Translations under genes and position numbers: made by a program
Assembly (NCBI GenBank): GCA_031255315.1
Contig: JAIRSS010000010.1
Location: forward strand, 1-14,805
Direction of reading: 5' to 3'
DNA length: 14,805 bases
From: Spirochaetaceae bacterium
GTDB taxonomy: Bacteria; Spirochaetota; Spirochaetia; Treponematales; Breznakiellaceae
Notes under the pieces: generated by a model
The model's database searches: none
Told to the model about the DNA's origin: nothing
What the model saw: only the letters and a program-made list of their open reading frames with translations
Shown: in pieces, positions 1 through 8,056 of the stretch
Numbering within the stretch: position 1 is the first letter of the stretch
Layout: every line of letters starts with the position of its first letter

Positions 1-1302
1 TCATGACAACTCCTTTAGCGCCCCCAATTCCAGGGTGGCAAAATAATCGTCGATAGTCTCCGCCCGGCGGATTTGGAGGATTGAACCGTCGGGGCGGAGC
101 AGCAACTCTTTACAACGGAGTTTTCCGTTGTAGTTGAAGCCCATAGCCCGGCCATGAGCGCCGGCGTCATGGATCACCACGAAATCGCCGCTCCGGGGAT
201 CCGCCGGTTTCTCGTCGGCAAACGTCATCTTGGGGAGTTTTCGCTGTACGGCGAATTTGTCGTTGTTTTCGCAGAGGCTTCCCACGATATCGTAGATTTC
301 AGCAGCCGGTTCGCGCTCCTTTCCCGGAATGGTGATGTGGTGATACGCGCCGTAGAGGGCGGGCCGCATCAAGTCCGCCATAGCGGCGTCAAGGCCGATG
401 TAGTTCCGGTAAATTTCTTTTTTGTGAACCGCCCGCGCCACGAGCCATCCGTAGGGGCCGGTAACGGGCCGGCCGTATTCGGTACGGACGGCCAGACCGG
501 CAAGTCCTGAGGGCGTCAGGATTTCGTCATACAGCTTCCTGAGTCCCCCGGCCAGGGCTTCCCAGCTTACCGCCTCCTGTTCAGGCCGGTAGGGTATTCC
601 CAAGCCGCCGCCGAGGTTCACAAATTCCAGGGCAATCCCGGTTGTCTTCTTAATCTCCGCCGCCAGCTCAAACAGGAGCCGCCCGGTCTCAAGATGGTAG
701 TCCAGGCTGAGTTCATTGGAGGCGACCATGGTATGCAAACCGAAGCGGGTTACCCCCTTTTGTTTCAAGACCCGGAACCCCGCAAGAAGCTGCACCCGGG
801 TAAAGCCGTACTTCGCTTCCTCCGGCTTCCCGATAATGGCGTTCCCTTCTTTGAGCGGGCCGGGGTTGTAGCGGCAGGAGATGAGGTCCGGCAGCCCGGA
901 CTGTCCCAGGACCTTCTCCACATACTCAATGTGGGTAAAATCGTCCAGATTGATGACCGCCCCCAGTTTCCGGGCTTCCAGATATTCCCGGGCCGGAGTC
1001 TCGTTGGCGGTAAACATGACGTCCTCGCCGGTAATCCCGGCCATGCCGGCCAGGAGCAGTTCCGGCAGGCTGGAACAATCGGCGCCAAAGCCTTCTTCCG
1101 CGAGGATCCTGAGGATCGCCGGGTTGGGCAGGGCTTTCACCGCAAAGTGTTCCGTGTAGGAGGGGAACACCGAAAAGGCGTTACGGATGCGCCGCGCGTT
1201 TTCCCGTATGCCCTTTTCGTCATACACATAGAACGGCGTGGGATACCGCGCCGCCACATCTTCTAATTGCGCTTTAGTCAAAGGAAAATTTTTTATACTC
1301 AT
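1..1302 (-). CDS. lysA: Diaminopimelate decarboxylase-like PLP enzyme
   Basis: This is a 433-residue fold-type III PLP decarboxylase, with its stop codon at the first bases of the window. The expected reaction is meso-diaminopimelate to L-lysine plus CO2 in the cytoplasm. The PLP-binding lysine is K56 in FAVKALPNP. H190 stands in GLHTMVASNE, a variant of the usual HxxGS segment. The phosphate loop is NLGGGLGIPY at 229-238, followed by EYGRP at 275-279. RPALYGAYH at 313-321 is typical of diaminopimelate rather than ornithine or arginine decarboxylases. C344-E345 and Y391 near the end match the dimer-interface residues of the active site. The ATG at 1302 has no Shine-Dalgarno sequence, but a TATACT box lies 6 nt upstream, so the message may be leaderless. 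The gene follows the vWA gene by 87 bp. Carboxynorspermidine decarboxylase is a less likely alternative. No other lysine gene is in the window. Confidence 0.85.
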   Translation of the reverse strand: MSIKNFPLTKAQLEDVAARYPTPFYVYDEKGIRENARRIRNAFSVFPSYTEHFAVKALPNPAILRILAEEGFGADCSSLPELLLAGMAGITGEDVMFTANETPAREYLEARKLGAVINLDDFTHIEYVEKVLGQSGLPDLISCRYNPGPLKEGNAIIGKPEEAKYGFTRVQLLAGFRVLKQKGVTRFGLHTMVASNELSLDYHLETGRLLFELAAEIKKTTGIALEFVNLGGGLGIPYRPEQEAVSWEALAGGLRKLYDEILTPSGLAGLAVRTEYGRPVTGPYGWLVARAVHKKEIYRNYIGLDAAMADLMRPALYGAYHHITIPGKEREPAAEIYDIVGSLCENNDKFAVQRKLPKMTFADEKPADPRSGDFVVIHDAGAHGRAMGFNYNGKLRCKELLLRPDGSILQIRRAETIDDYFATLELGALKELS

Positions 1303-1308
1303 GGGTCC

Positions 1309-1314
1309 AGTATA
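1309..1314 (-). promoter_or_regulatory. Possible -10 box just upstream of the lysA-like gene
   Basis: Read on the minus strand, TATACT (5/6 to TATAAT) lies 6 nt before the ATG at 1302. The hexamer 17 nt further upstream is TTCCCT, a poor -35. If the box is used, transcription would begin at or next to the start codon. That fits the lack of any Shine-Dalgarno sequence. The gene could equally be read through from the vWA gene. Confidence 0.35.
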
Positions 1315-1389
1315 CCGGGTTGGGGAACGAAAGGGAACTCGTTCTTAAGGCGAGATGAACCAATCAGTATTCATCCCGCAAACCGTATC

Positions 1390-3978
1390 TTAAAACCGCA
1401 GCATCAGGTGGTTGGAGGGCAGCGCAACCGACTTCAACAAGCGGCCCAGAGAGTCCACGGGGTCTTCGTACTGTTCCAAACGAAACGTCAGTTTATACCG
1501 TTTATCCGAAATAATTCGTATAGTTTTGCCTATACAATCGGGTACCGGTTGAGAACCAATCTCCGGGAAATACTGGGGTTTTTTCGGTACAAACGTACAT
1601 TCTTTGCCGTCAAATTGAACTTCGCCGAGGCGGGCCGGTACAGGGGCCAGCGAAATGAGGTAATCGTCTGATTTGCCTCCGCCGATGGTACATACGTCCC
1701 CGGCTTTCAGTGAATGAAGATTCCGTCTCTCTATACTGGTACTCTGATCATCCACAACCAGCGAAAGCAACAAGAACTTTTTGGATCGGTATTGTTCAGC
1801 ATCCTTTCCGACGCGGTTTGGGGGGGCGGCTGTTGCGGAGGGCCCGCCGTGTTTCTCCCACCGGCCTGCCGAATAGGTATTCCATTGTTCTCCCCTACTT
1901 TGTATCTGCTGTCCCGGGAAAAAGGGAGCCCCTCGTTCGGCGGCATACGCCATTATCCGGTTTGGAGAAGATTTAAGTTTCCTGGTCATAAAAAAGATGA
2001 TTAAACTCATGGCCAAAATGGAAGCCGTTCCCACGCCCGCAAAGACAGGGATGTAGGTGGAACTGTTCGTAAGAGAAATCCTATCGGCCAGCCGTCCAAC
2101 CGGCTGTCGCAATACGGCCGGCGAAAACGGGAGCGCTATTGGCGGTTGCGGGACGGTCTGCGGTTGTTGGGTTGCGCCGGGCTGGACGGACGGCTGCGGG
2201 GTTGTACGTGGTTGGCTTGCCACTGACTGTTCCGCGGCCGGCAGTTGCTGGTCCCTGCTTGGCTGATTGGCTTGCGGCGGTGAGCTGGTACGCGGTTGAT
2301 CTGCCAATGGTTGCTCAACGGCCAGCGACGGCCGGGTTGCGATTGACTGGCCTGGCGGCTGTGAGCTTCCCACACTTGGCGGCTGTACCGATTGCTCCAC
2401 AATGGTTGATGACTGCTGGGTTGCGCTTGACGGTCTTACCGGCGGTTGCCCGGCGGACGGCGGCTGCCGGGTTACACTTACCTGACCAGACGGCTGCTGC
2501 GTGCCGGATGACGCTTGCGGGCTTCCCGCACTTAACGGTCGCCCTGATTGCTCCACGACGGTTGACGGCTGCTGGGTTGCTGCGTTTGACGGTCTTACCG
2601 GCGGTTGCCCGGCGGTTGATGACGCTTGGGTTACACTTGGCGACTGTACCGGTTGTCGTGCGGCGGCCGGCGGCTGTTGCGCGTTAGATGACGCTGGTGA
2701 GCCTCCTCCATCTGGCGGCTGTGCTGATTGCCGCGGGGCGGCCGATGACTGCCGGGTTGCGCGTGATGGTCGTACTGGTTGTTGCGCGACAGACCTTGGC
2801 TGTTGTTGAGCTGTACTGGACTGGTCAGACGGCTCTTGCGCATTAGCTTGCTGCGTGGCGGCCGACGGCTGTTGCGCGCTAGATGAGGCTGGTGATCCTC
2901 CTCCACTTGGCGGCCGTGCTGGTTGCCGCGGGGCGGCCGATGACTGCCGGGTTGCGCTTGGCGGCCGTACCGGCTGTTGCGCGGCGGCCGACGGCGGTTG
3001 GGTTACAGGCGGCTGGCTTTCTGGTGGTGGTGGTTGGGCTGCGGTTGGTTGATTGGCTGACTGTTGCGCAGTGGCTGATGATCGCTGGGAGGCGGTCGGC
3101 TGTCTGACCGGCTGCCGTGTGGCGGCTGGCGGCGGTTGAGTCGTCGTACGAGGCTGCTGGGCGGCGGCTGGCTGACTATCTGGTTGTTGCGCTGTTGCTG
3201 ATGACTCTTGTGCGGCGCTTGGCTGGCTTGCCGGTTGTTGCGCGGCGGTTGAGGACTGCCTGGTTGCGCTCGACTGGCTTGTCGTTCGTTGCGCGGTATT
3301 TGTCGGCTGCCGGGTTGTGGTTGACTGCCGGGTCGTTCGTTGCGCGGTATTTGCCGGCTGCCGGGTCGTCCGTTGCGCGGCGGCCGGCGGTTGACCGGTT
3401 GCGATGGACGCCTCCGGGCTCCGTCCGGAAGAGGGGCCGCTTCCGGCCAGGGGAAACGTTACCAAATGGAAATCCGTTCCCTTCGAGCGGAGACGGGCGG
3501 CGGTTTCATTGACGAGGGTTTCCAAAACCCCTGAATCCAGAGGCGCGGCGGAAATTCCCGGCTCGGAATTCTGATCCGCCCCGGTAATGAACACCACCTT
3601 CCTGGGCCGGGAGGAAGGAAGTTGGGCACTGTAACGCTCTGTATACTCCAGCGCTTCGGAGACGTCCATCAAGGCGTCATGGGAAGCCATAAGAGACAAA
3701 CGGCCTGTAACGGTTTCTACATCCCCTATGTCTTCTATCTTATGCGCGATTTCCGAGTGGGAGGAACCCGAAAAAGAAATAAGATGAAACGTATCGCCTA
3801 TCCTGAGAAATTCCTTCAGGAACGGACCGGAGATATACTCGGCTGCTTCCCCATACGAATTGCCCATACTGGAAGACGTATCCAGAACCAAAATAAGATC
3901 AATTGGTTCCGGCGTTTGACTAGGAACGAAAAAGACAATCCCCAGGAACAGCAACAAAAAATACGCAACTTTTTTCAT
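1390..3978 (-). CDS. Exported vWA protein: low-complexity linker, TM segment, FHA-like tail
   Basis: This 862-residue protein has no function I can name. The chosen start gives a classic signal peptide: MKK, then a hydrophobic stretch to about residue 18. An in-frame ATG at 3996 is the main alternative, and neither has a strong ribosome site. A von Willebrand A domain spans about 24-178 and carries the metal-binding DxSxS motif (D33, S35, S37). Next come about 425 residues of almost only Q, P, S, T, A and R (about 192-616) with hardly any acidic residues. One transmembrane segment lies at about 643-664. A tail of about 735-850 contains GDVCTIGGGKSDDYLISL, which looks like the opening of an FHA fold but lacks a clear SxxH. 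The predicted layout puts the vWA domain in the periplasm and the tail in the cytoplasm. It lies 121 bp after the GreA-fusion gene on the same strand. Confidence 0.75.
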   Translation of the reverse strand: MKKVAYFLLLFLGIVFFVPSQTPEPIDLILVLDTSSSMGNSYGEAAEYISGPFLKEFLRIGDTFHLISFSGSSHSEIAHKIEDIGDVETVTGRLSLMASHDALMDVSEALEYTERYSAQLPSSRPRKVVFITGADQNSEPGISAAPLDSGVLETLVNETAARLRSKGTDFHLVTFPLAGSGPSSGRSPEASIATGQPPAAAQRTTRQPANTAQRTTRQSTTTRQPTNTAQRTTSQSSATRQSSTAAQQPASQPSAAQESSATAQQPDSQPAAAQQPRTTTQPPPAATRQPVRQPTASQRSSATAQQSANQPTAAQPPPPESQPPVTQPPSAAAQQPVRPPSATRQSSAAPRQPARPPSGGGSPASSSAQQPSAATQQANAQEPSDQSSTAQQQPRSVAQQPVRPSRATRQSSAAPRQSAQPPDGGGSPASSNAQQPPAAARQPVQSPSVTQASSTAGQPPVRPSNAATQQPSTVVEQSGRPLSAGSPQASSGTQQPSGQVSVTRQPPSAGQPPVRPSSATQQSSTIVEQSVQPPSVGSSQPPGQSIATRPSLAVEQPLADQPRTSSPPQANQPSRDQQLPAAEQSVASQPRTTPQPSVQPGATQQPQTVPQPPIALPFSPAVLRQPVGRLADRISLTNSSTYIPVFAGVGTASILAMSLIIFFMTRKLKSSPNRIMAYAAERGAPFFPGQQIQSRGEQWNTYSAGRWEKHGGPSATAAPPNRVGKDAEQYRSKKFLLLSLVVDDQSTSIERRNLHSLKAGDVCTIGGGKSDDYLISLAPVPARLGEVQFDGKECTFVPKKPQYFPEIGSQPVPDCIGKTIRIISDKRYKLTFRLEQYEDPVDSLGRLLKSVALPSNHLMLRF
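2131..3408 (-). repeat. Low-complexity Q/P/S/T/A-coding repeat region
   Basis: About 1.28 kb inside the vWA gene encodes the linker and is built from degenerate copies of short units such as (T/A)xRQ(P/S) and AAQQP. Longer duplications are visible at DNA level. An exact 35-bp repeat sits at 2728-2762 and 2923-2957, offset 195 bp. An exact 30-bp repeat sits at 2427-2456 and 2586-2615, offset 159 bp, inside imperfect repeats of about 70 bp. Both offsets are multiples of three, so gain or loss of a unit would keep the reading frame. The long open frames on the other strand here follow from the biased composition. Confidence 0.85.
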
Positions 3979-4099
3979 AAAAAACCCATCATTCATACCA
4001 TTCACCCGGCAATGCGCGGCTCGATAATTCAAAATCCCCGTTACCCACAACCACAGTGGATTTTACCCTGAAGTTTTACCCCGGACTAAAAATCCCGGC

Positions 4100-6790
4100 T
4101 TAAAAATTTACCGCGGATATGTTCCGCACTATATAAGAAGACTTCTTCTCCTCATTGATCGAAAAATCAAATTTTTCACCGTTCTTTTTGTTTAAAACAG
4201 CGCCTCCAAAGGGAGACAGGTAGGAAATAATCCGGTTTTCCGGGTCCGACTCCCAGGGCCCCAAAATGGTGTAGGTCTCTTCTTTCCCTGACAGGGTGTT
4301 TTCCAGAACCACTTTGGTCCCAAAGGAAACCCGGCTGGTATTGACAGATGAAGGATCAAAAAGCTGCGCCCGTTCAATCTCGTCCTTGAGTTTAGCCGTT
4401 TGGGAATTGAGGAGTTCCTGCTTTTCTTTGGCCGCTTTGTATTCCGCGTTCTCCCGCAAGTCGCCCAAAGACAGGGCAAACGCGATTTCTTTGGTATTGG
4501 CGGGAACTTCCACATCTATAATATGAGCGAGCTGCCGCTGTTTTTCTTCGTACATCTTCTTGGTAACCATAAGCCCGCGGGTAACAACCATCTTCTCCGT
4601 ATCGCCGAAGAACTTGAAGTCCGGATACTTGTCCAGGATGCGGCTGCGAAGTTTCAGTTTATCCGACGGATCAAGATCTTTGACGTCTTCAATAAAGGTA
4701 AAAATCCGCAAGATAGTATCTATATCGGCGGTGTCAATAAAGGCGTCTAAAACTTTATCCTTGAAAAGGATGGTATAGACCTGCTTGTTGATTTTCCGGT
4801 TTTCCGTGGTCTCCCGGTGGTTTTCGATCTCCCGGAAGGTAATATCCAAAATATCGATCAGGGTTATAAGCTGCTTTTCAAACGGAAGCGCGGCCTTTTC
4901 AAACCAGCTTTCCTTCGTCAGGTTCTTATATATCCATACCACCGCCCCCCGGTACTCCCGAAAATTATCAAAGCACTGCTGGACCATAGCGACAAGTTTA
5001 TCTTCGTATCCTTCCTTTTCGAGATTCGTGATAATGGAATGGTTCAAGGCGACCGGAAAGAGCTTGATGTAAACGCCGGGCCAGGAGGGATCAAAGAGCT
5101 TGATGTGGTGAAGGAAGTCTTCCCGCAGCTTCGCGTCCTTCAAGTTCATGAAAACAGCCGGCACATCGTCAATCGCTTCCAAAATTTGCGGGAAGTTGAG
5201 CTGCAAACCGGCGTCAAGATGGGGATGCTGACCCGCCAAGTCCTTTACAAGAAGATAGGAAGCCACCACCTGCTCGGACGCCTGGCTCCAGGTGCGGAGG
5301 AAGGCGGTAAAATAGGCGAACATCTCGGTAAAGAATTCCGAATCCAGGTCGACGTCTTTCAGGGCGGCATAGCTTCTCAGGGTCTGAACCCGGTCAAAAA
5401 AGGAACGTTGAGCCTTGAATTCGTTGAAGAGCTTCTCTTCCCTGCTAATCGGACGGTCTCTGACCGTGTAAAGGTCGATGTTATTGGGGCTGACGCCCAT
5501 TAACGGATCGGTTTTGAGCACCTCCCGCGCCTTGAGGCTCCACGCGGTCCACTCACCGGCGGTGAGTATAGAAGGCGACAGTTCCGCCTTGATGCGTTTG
5601 ATGTCGCAGGAATTGCCGAAACTTTTAATCACCGTTTTAAGAGCCCACGCAGGTTCGTCTTTGACCCGCTTATGGAGGGCTTCTTTCTTTTGGGTGGCCT
5701 TGAGGACCCAGATGTGGGTCTTCGACAACGTTTGCAGGGCGTTTACCGCCATTTTAAGCGACATGGAGTGCCCCCGCTTTTTCGCAAAGTCTATGACAAT
5801 CTCATCCCCCTTGACGGTGGAGATCCGGCCAACCCCCCAGGTCCGGTGGTAAACAAAATTCCCCTTATCAAAGGCTATATGCTTTTCAAAGTCCTGGATT
5901 GCTTCCTTAACATTCCGGGGGCCTGCGGCGAGGCTGGAAATCCTGATGTACTCATCAAGCTGGCTATGGCCGGCGTACTTTTCCCTGAAGCACTCGGTAA
6001 TTTTCTTCCGGGCCTGGCTGTCCCGCTCGTTGTAATCCAGAATGATTTTAAGAATGCCGATAGCGGTATCAACATCCGCCCGGTTCCTACAGGAAGCGTA
6101 TACGTCCTCCAAAAGAAGCACCGCCTTATCCTCGCTGATATTTTTGGCGATCTTTTTTTGCACATGGAGGAAGAAATCAATGTCCTCAGGACAGTATTCC
6201 AGCAGTTTGATCCAGATTTCCCGTACATTGGTGAAAAGCTGCTTGTTAATGTACCGGTGAAGGGCTTTCTTGTAGTAATCCACCGCCGTTTCTATATCAG
6301 CAGCCTTTTCGTAGTGTTCGGCCAGGGATTTGGCTAGATCCGCTTCTTCGTAATCAACCTTAACCAGCCGTTCCCATATTCCAAAAAGCGCTTCTTCCTC
6401 GTTGTCGTTTTTATAACACTCCGCCAGGGTCCGCAGGGCGAATTTGGCCTCCCCGTAATCCAAAATGCGTTCGCAAAGATAGGTAACGATAGCCCATTTG
6501 TGGTTGTCCACAAAAATACTCACCAGATTGACCAGGGCGGCGTCATCAATCAACTGCCGGGAAAGCGCTATCATTCCCGAAAAGTACAGGGCGATGATGC
6601 TGTTCTTCGTATGCGTCAGATGTTCGTCGCATATCTTCTTAAGTTCATCATAGCTCCGCGCTTCCCTGGCTTCTTTTAAAAGGAGATCCAACTCCTTAAA
6701 TTGAGTAGTCGAATAATTGCTGAGGGTAGCCCTGGTCCATTTTTCCTCATTCAGCATTTCCTGTACTTTTCTAAGGAGATCCTCTGACAT
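4100..6790 (-). CDS. greA: Large GreA-family transcription factor fused to helical repeats
   Basis: The protein has 896 residues, against about 158 for ordinary GreA. The C-terminal 160 residues are a full GreA. A coiled coil spans about 738-812, with the tip motif GDLRENAEY at 776-784. That keeps both acidic tip residues (D777, E780), which in GreA enter the RNA polymerase secondary channel and stimulate cleavage of backtracked RNA. An FKBP-like domain follows at about 818-896, ending with SPFGGAVLNKKNGE. The first 300 residues are TPR-like helices. Residues 308-355 (YHRTWGVGRI..VKGDEIVIDF) resemble the small tudor-like domain at the end of PcrA/UvrD, which binds RNA polymerase. Residues 380-735 are helical and unassigned. 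The start is supported by AGGGAG about 10 nt upstream. Comparable long GreA proteins occur in other spirochaetes, as I recall. The gene follows a TPR gene by 78 bp. Confidence 0.88.
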   Translation of the reverse strand: MSEDLLRKVQEMLNEEKWTRATLSNYSTTQFKELDLLLKEAREARSYDELKKICDEHLTHTKNSIIALYFSGMIALSRQLIDDAALVNLVSIFVDNHKWAIVTYLCERILDYGEAKFALRTLAECYKNDNEEEALFGIWERLVKVDYEEADLAKSLAEHYEKAADIETAVDYYKKALHRYINKQLFTNVREIWIKLLEYCPEDIDFFLHVQKKIAKNISEDKAVLLLEDVYASCRNRADVDTAIGILKIILDYNERDSQARKKITECFREKYAGHSQLDEYIRISSLAAGPRNVKEAIQDFEKHIAFDKGNFVYHRTWGVGRISTVKGDEIVIDFAKKRGHSMSLKMAVNALQTLSKTHIWVLKATQKKEALHKRVKDEPAWALKTVIKSFGNSCDIKRIKAELSPSILTAGEWTAWSLKAREVLKTDPLMGVSPNNIDLYTVRDRPISREEKLFNEFKAQRSFFDRVQTLRSYAALKDVDLDSEFFTEMFAYFTAFLRTWSQASEQVVASYLLVKDLAGQHPHLDAGLQLNFPQILEAIDDVPAVFMNLKDAKLREDFLHHIKLFDPSWPGVYIKLFPVALNHSIITNLEKEGYEDKLVAMVQQCFDNFREYRGAVVWIYKNLTKESWFEKAALPFEKQLITLIDILDITFREIENHRETTENRKINKQVYTILFKDKVLDAFIDTADIDTILRIFTFIEDVKDLDPSDKLKLRSRILDKYPDFKFFGDTEKMVVTRGLMVTKKMYEEKQRQLAHIIDVEVPANTKEIAFALSLGDLRENAEYKAAKEKQELLNSQTAKLKDEIERAQLFDPSSVNTSRVSFGTKVVLENTLSGKEETYTILGPWESDPENRIISYLSPFGGAVLNKKNGEKFDFSINEEKKSSYIVRNISAVNF

Positions 6791-6829
6791 TTCTTATAAC
6801 TCCCTGCCCTGCGGGCAACCTCAAAATAT

Positions 6830-6867
6830 ACGAAGCTGTTTCAAAAATTTACCCTTCGTGGAACAGC
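6830..6867 (-). repeat. Short inverted repeat (copy A) between the TPR and GreA-fusion genes
   Basis: ACGAAG (6830-6835) pairs with CTTCGT (6854-6859), and GCTGTTTC (6835-6842) pairs with GGAACAGC (6860-6867) with one mismatch. The two pairings overlap and cannot form together. The words GCTGTT and GGAACAGC match the ends of the other palindromes in this window. The element begins just after the TPR stop codon and could act as a weak terminator or a processing site inside the operon. No T-tract follows it. Confidence 0.45.
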
Positions 6868-6868
6868 C

Positions 6869-7816
6869 TCATCTGATATACTGCCGATATATCGCCGGAT
6901 CAATGATCTTGATTTTCAACATAGTTTCTTCTATTAAAGCGGGGTCCTCCCGGGTATTCTCATACTGGTCGATTAACCAGAAATACCGGTTAATAAGCCG
7001 GGGTATGAGCAGGAACAAATTATCCGGACGGCTGCGGACTTCGTTCTCCAGGGTGAAGATGGACTGCTTCAGCCGTCCGACTTCCACGGGTTTCAGTTCC
7101 CGCCTCACCGAAAAAACCCCGTACAGACACCCGTAAATGGGCATCCATTCCAATAGTTCCTGGCCGGTCTTTCCTAACTGCATAACCCGGTCCTGGAGCC
7201 TGATAATCAGTTCCGACTCCATAGATCGAAGGTCCACACCCTGGGGGTCCACGAAAAAGGCTTCCCTAAAAAGGACCTTGGCCGCCCGGGTCTCTTCCAG
7301 GAGGGCGTTAACATCCGCCAATTCCGAAAGCGTTTCCCCATCGGTCCGTTTAAAACGGACAGCCTGCTCCAGGTATTTTATCGCCAAATCGTAGTTGCCA
7401 ACCCCCTTGTAACAGCGGCCCACCTGTAATAACAAACCCGGATCGTGCCGGTTAATTCCGTCTCCCAGAATATCCTCGAAGAACCGAAGGGCTGTGGAAA
7501 AAACGAAGCGCCGGAGCGCGTACATACACGGCTCATAATCGCCCTTTTCGTCCCGAATACGGTCTAAAAAAGAGTAAAAAGATTTCCATTGAGCAAGGAT
7601 AAACCCCCCCTTATCGTAGGTGTCCCGGAAATCTTCCAGCTTTTTCATCCGTTCAAGCCACCAGGTAACACATTTCAGCGCATAGACTACTTCGGGATGC
7701 TCAAAATCTATTTTGAGCGCTTCCTCCAAATCCCGCTGCGCTGAAACCGCGTCAGAGGCTTTCAAATTGTCATAGGCCTGCTGAATGAGCCTTGTTATTG
7801 ATATCCCTACGTTCAT
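6869..7816 (-). CDS. TPR-containing cytoplasmic protein
   Basis: This is a 315-residue helical protein with no signal peptide or membrane segment. I do not recognise a specific family. TPR-like units are visible at about residues 7-40 (LIQQAYDNLKASDAVSAQRDLEEALKID), at 125-160 (GLLLQVGRCYKGVGNYDLAIKYLEQAVRFK) and just after, where the alanine, glycine and tyrosine positions fit the TPR pattern. The C-terminal third is helical and unassigned. The start has no clear Shine-Dalgarno sequence. A promoter about 210 nt upstream gives the gene a long, structured leader. It is the first gene of the minus-strand block and sits 78 bp before the GreA fusion. A role in protein-protein contact, perhaps tied to that transcription factor, is only an inference from position. 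Confidence 0.8.
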   Translation of the reverse strand: MNVGISITRLIQQAYDNLKASDAVSAQRDLEEALKIDFEHPEVVYALKCVTWWLERMKKLEDFRDTYDKGGFILAQWKSFYSFLDRIRDEKGDYEPCMYALRRFVFSTALRFFEDILGDGINRHDPGLLLQVGRCYKGVGNYDLAIKYLEQAVRFKRTDGETLSELADVNALLEETRAAKVLFREAFFVDPQGVDLRSMESELIIRLQDRVMQLGKTGQELLEWMPIYGCLYGVFSVRRELKPVEVGRLKQSIFTLENEVRSRPDNLFLLIPRLINRYFWLIDQYENTREDPALIEETMLKIKIIDPAIYRQYIR

Positions 7817-8022
7817 TAAGTTAACAGTTCTTCACAACCGGCACGAGCTGCATTTCTATATCTTTTGGACCGGTTCCAAAACTAATGGACCGCGCGCTCA
7901 ACGCGCACGGGTTGAGACCAGGTTTGAGCCCAGGGCTCTTGCGGTTTTGCCGAATCGTTGGTTCAACACAACCGCCTTTTCTAACGGACGCTGTTCCAAA
8001 ACTTCAGTTGTGAACCAGCCCC
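7817..8022 (-). promoter_or_regulatory. Structured 5' leader of the TPR/GreA-fusion block
   Basis: From the predicted start near 8022 to the ATG at 7816 there are about 205 nt with no gene. The stretch is dense in inverted repeats. GAGCCC-A-GGGCTC (7926-7938) is perfect. CTCAAC (7897-7902) pairs with GTTGAG (7911-7916). GCGGTTTTG (7941-7949) pairs with CACAACCGC near 7967-7975 with one mismatch. A palindromic repeat (7990-8022) lies at the 5' end, and TTCCAAAACT from that repeat recurs at 7874-7883. I match it to no known riboswitch class. Confidence 0.45.
7990..8022. repeat. Palindromic repeat, copy C
   Basis: The two arms run from GCTGTTCCAAAACT (7990-8003) to AGTTGTGAACCAGC (8006-8019), an imperfect palindrome around TC. 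Bases 8001-8022 match 10996-11017 at 20 of 22 positions, including ACTTCAGTT and ACCAGCCCC. On the minus strand this hairpin would be the very start of the TPR/GreA-fusion transcript. Confidence 0.65.
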
Positions 8023-8028
8023 TTTTGT

Positions 8029-8056
8029 ATTATACCTTTTTCACGGTTCTTTACAA
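8029..8056 (-). promoter_or_regulatory. Promoter of the TPR/GreA-fusion block
   Basis: On the minus strand, TTGTAA (8056-8051, 4/6 to TTGACA) is followed after 16 bp by a perfect TATAAT (8034-8029). Transcription would start about 7 nt later, near G8022, at the first base of palindromic copy C. The -35 overlaps that of the divergent rpe promoter. Confidence 0.6.

Noticed and set aside
1354..1375. GATGAA/TTCATC inverted repeat after the vWA gene
   Set aside because: Six pairs, a 10-nt loop and no T-run; likely chance.
2139..2687. Long plus-strand open frame opposite the vWA linker
   Set aside because: It only mirrors the biased codons of the low-complexity linker on the other strand. It has no family resemblance and no ribosome site.
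3409..3978. vWA gene as a lipoprotein or cell-surface anchor of LPXTG type
   Set aside because: There is no cysteine lipobox after the signal peptide and no LPXTG motif; the C-terminal membrane segment is followed by a folded tail.
4031..4064. AAAATCC/GGATTTT inverted repeat between the GreA-fusion and vWA genes
   Set aside because: The stem is 7 mostly A-T pairs around a 20-nt loop, too weak to call a terminator.
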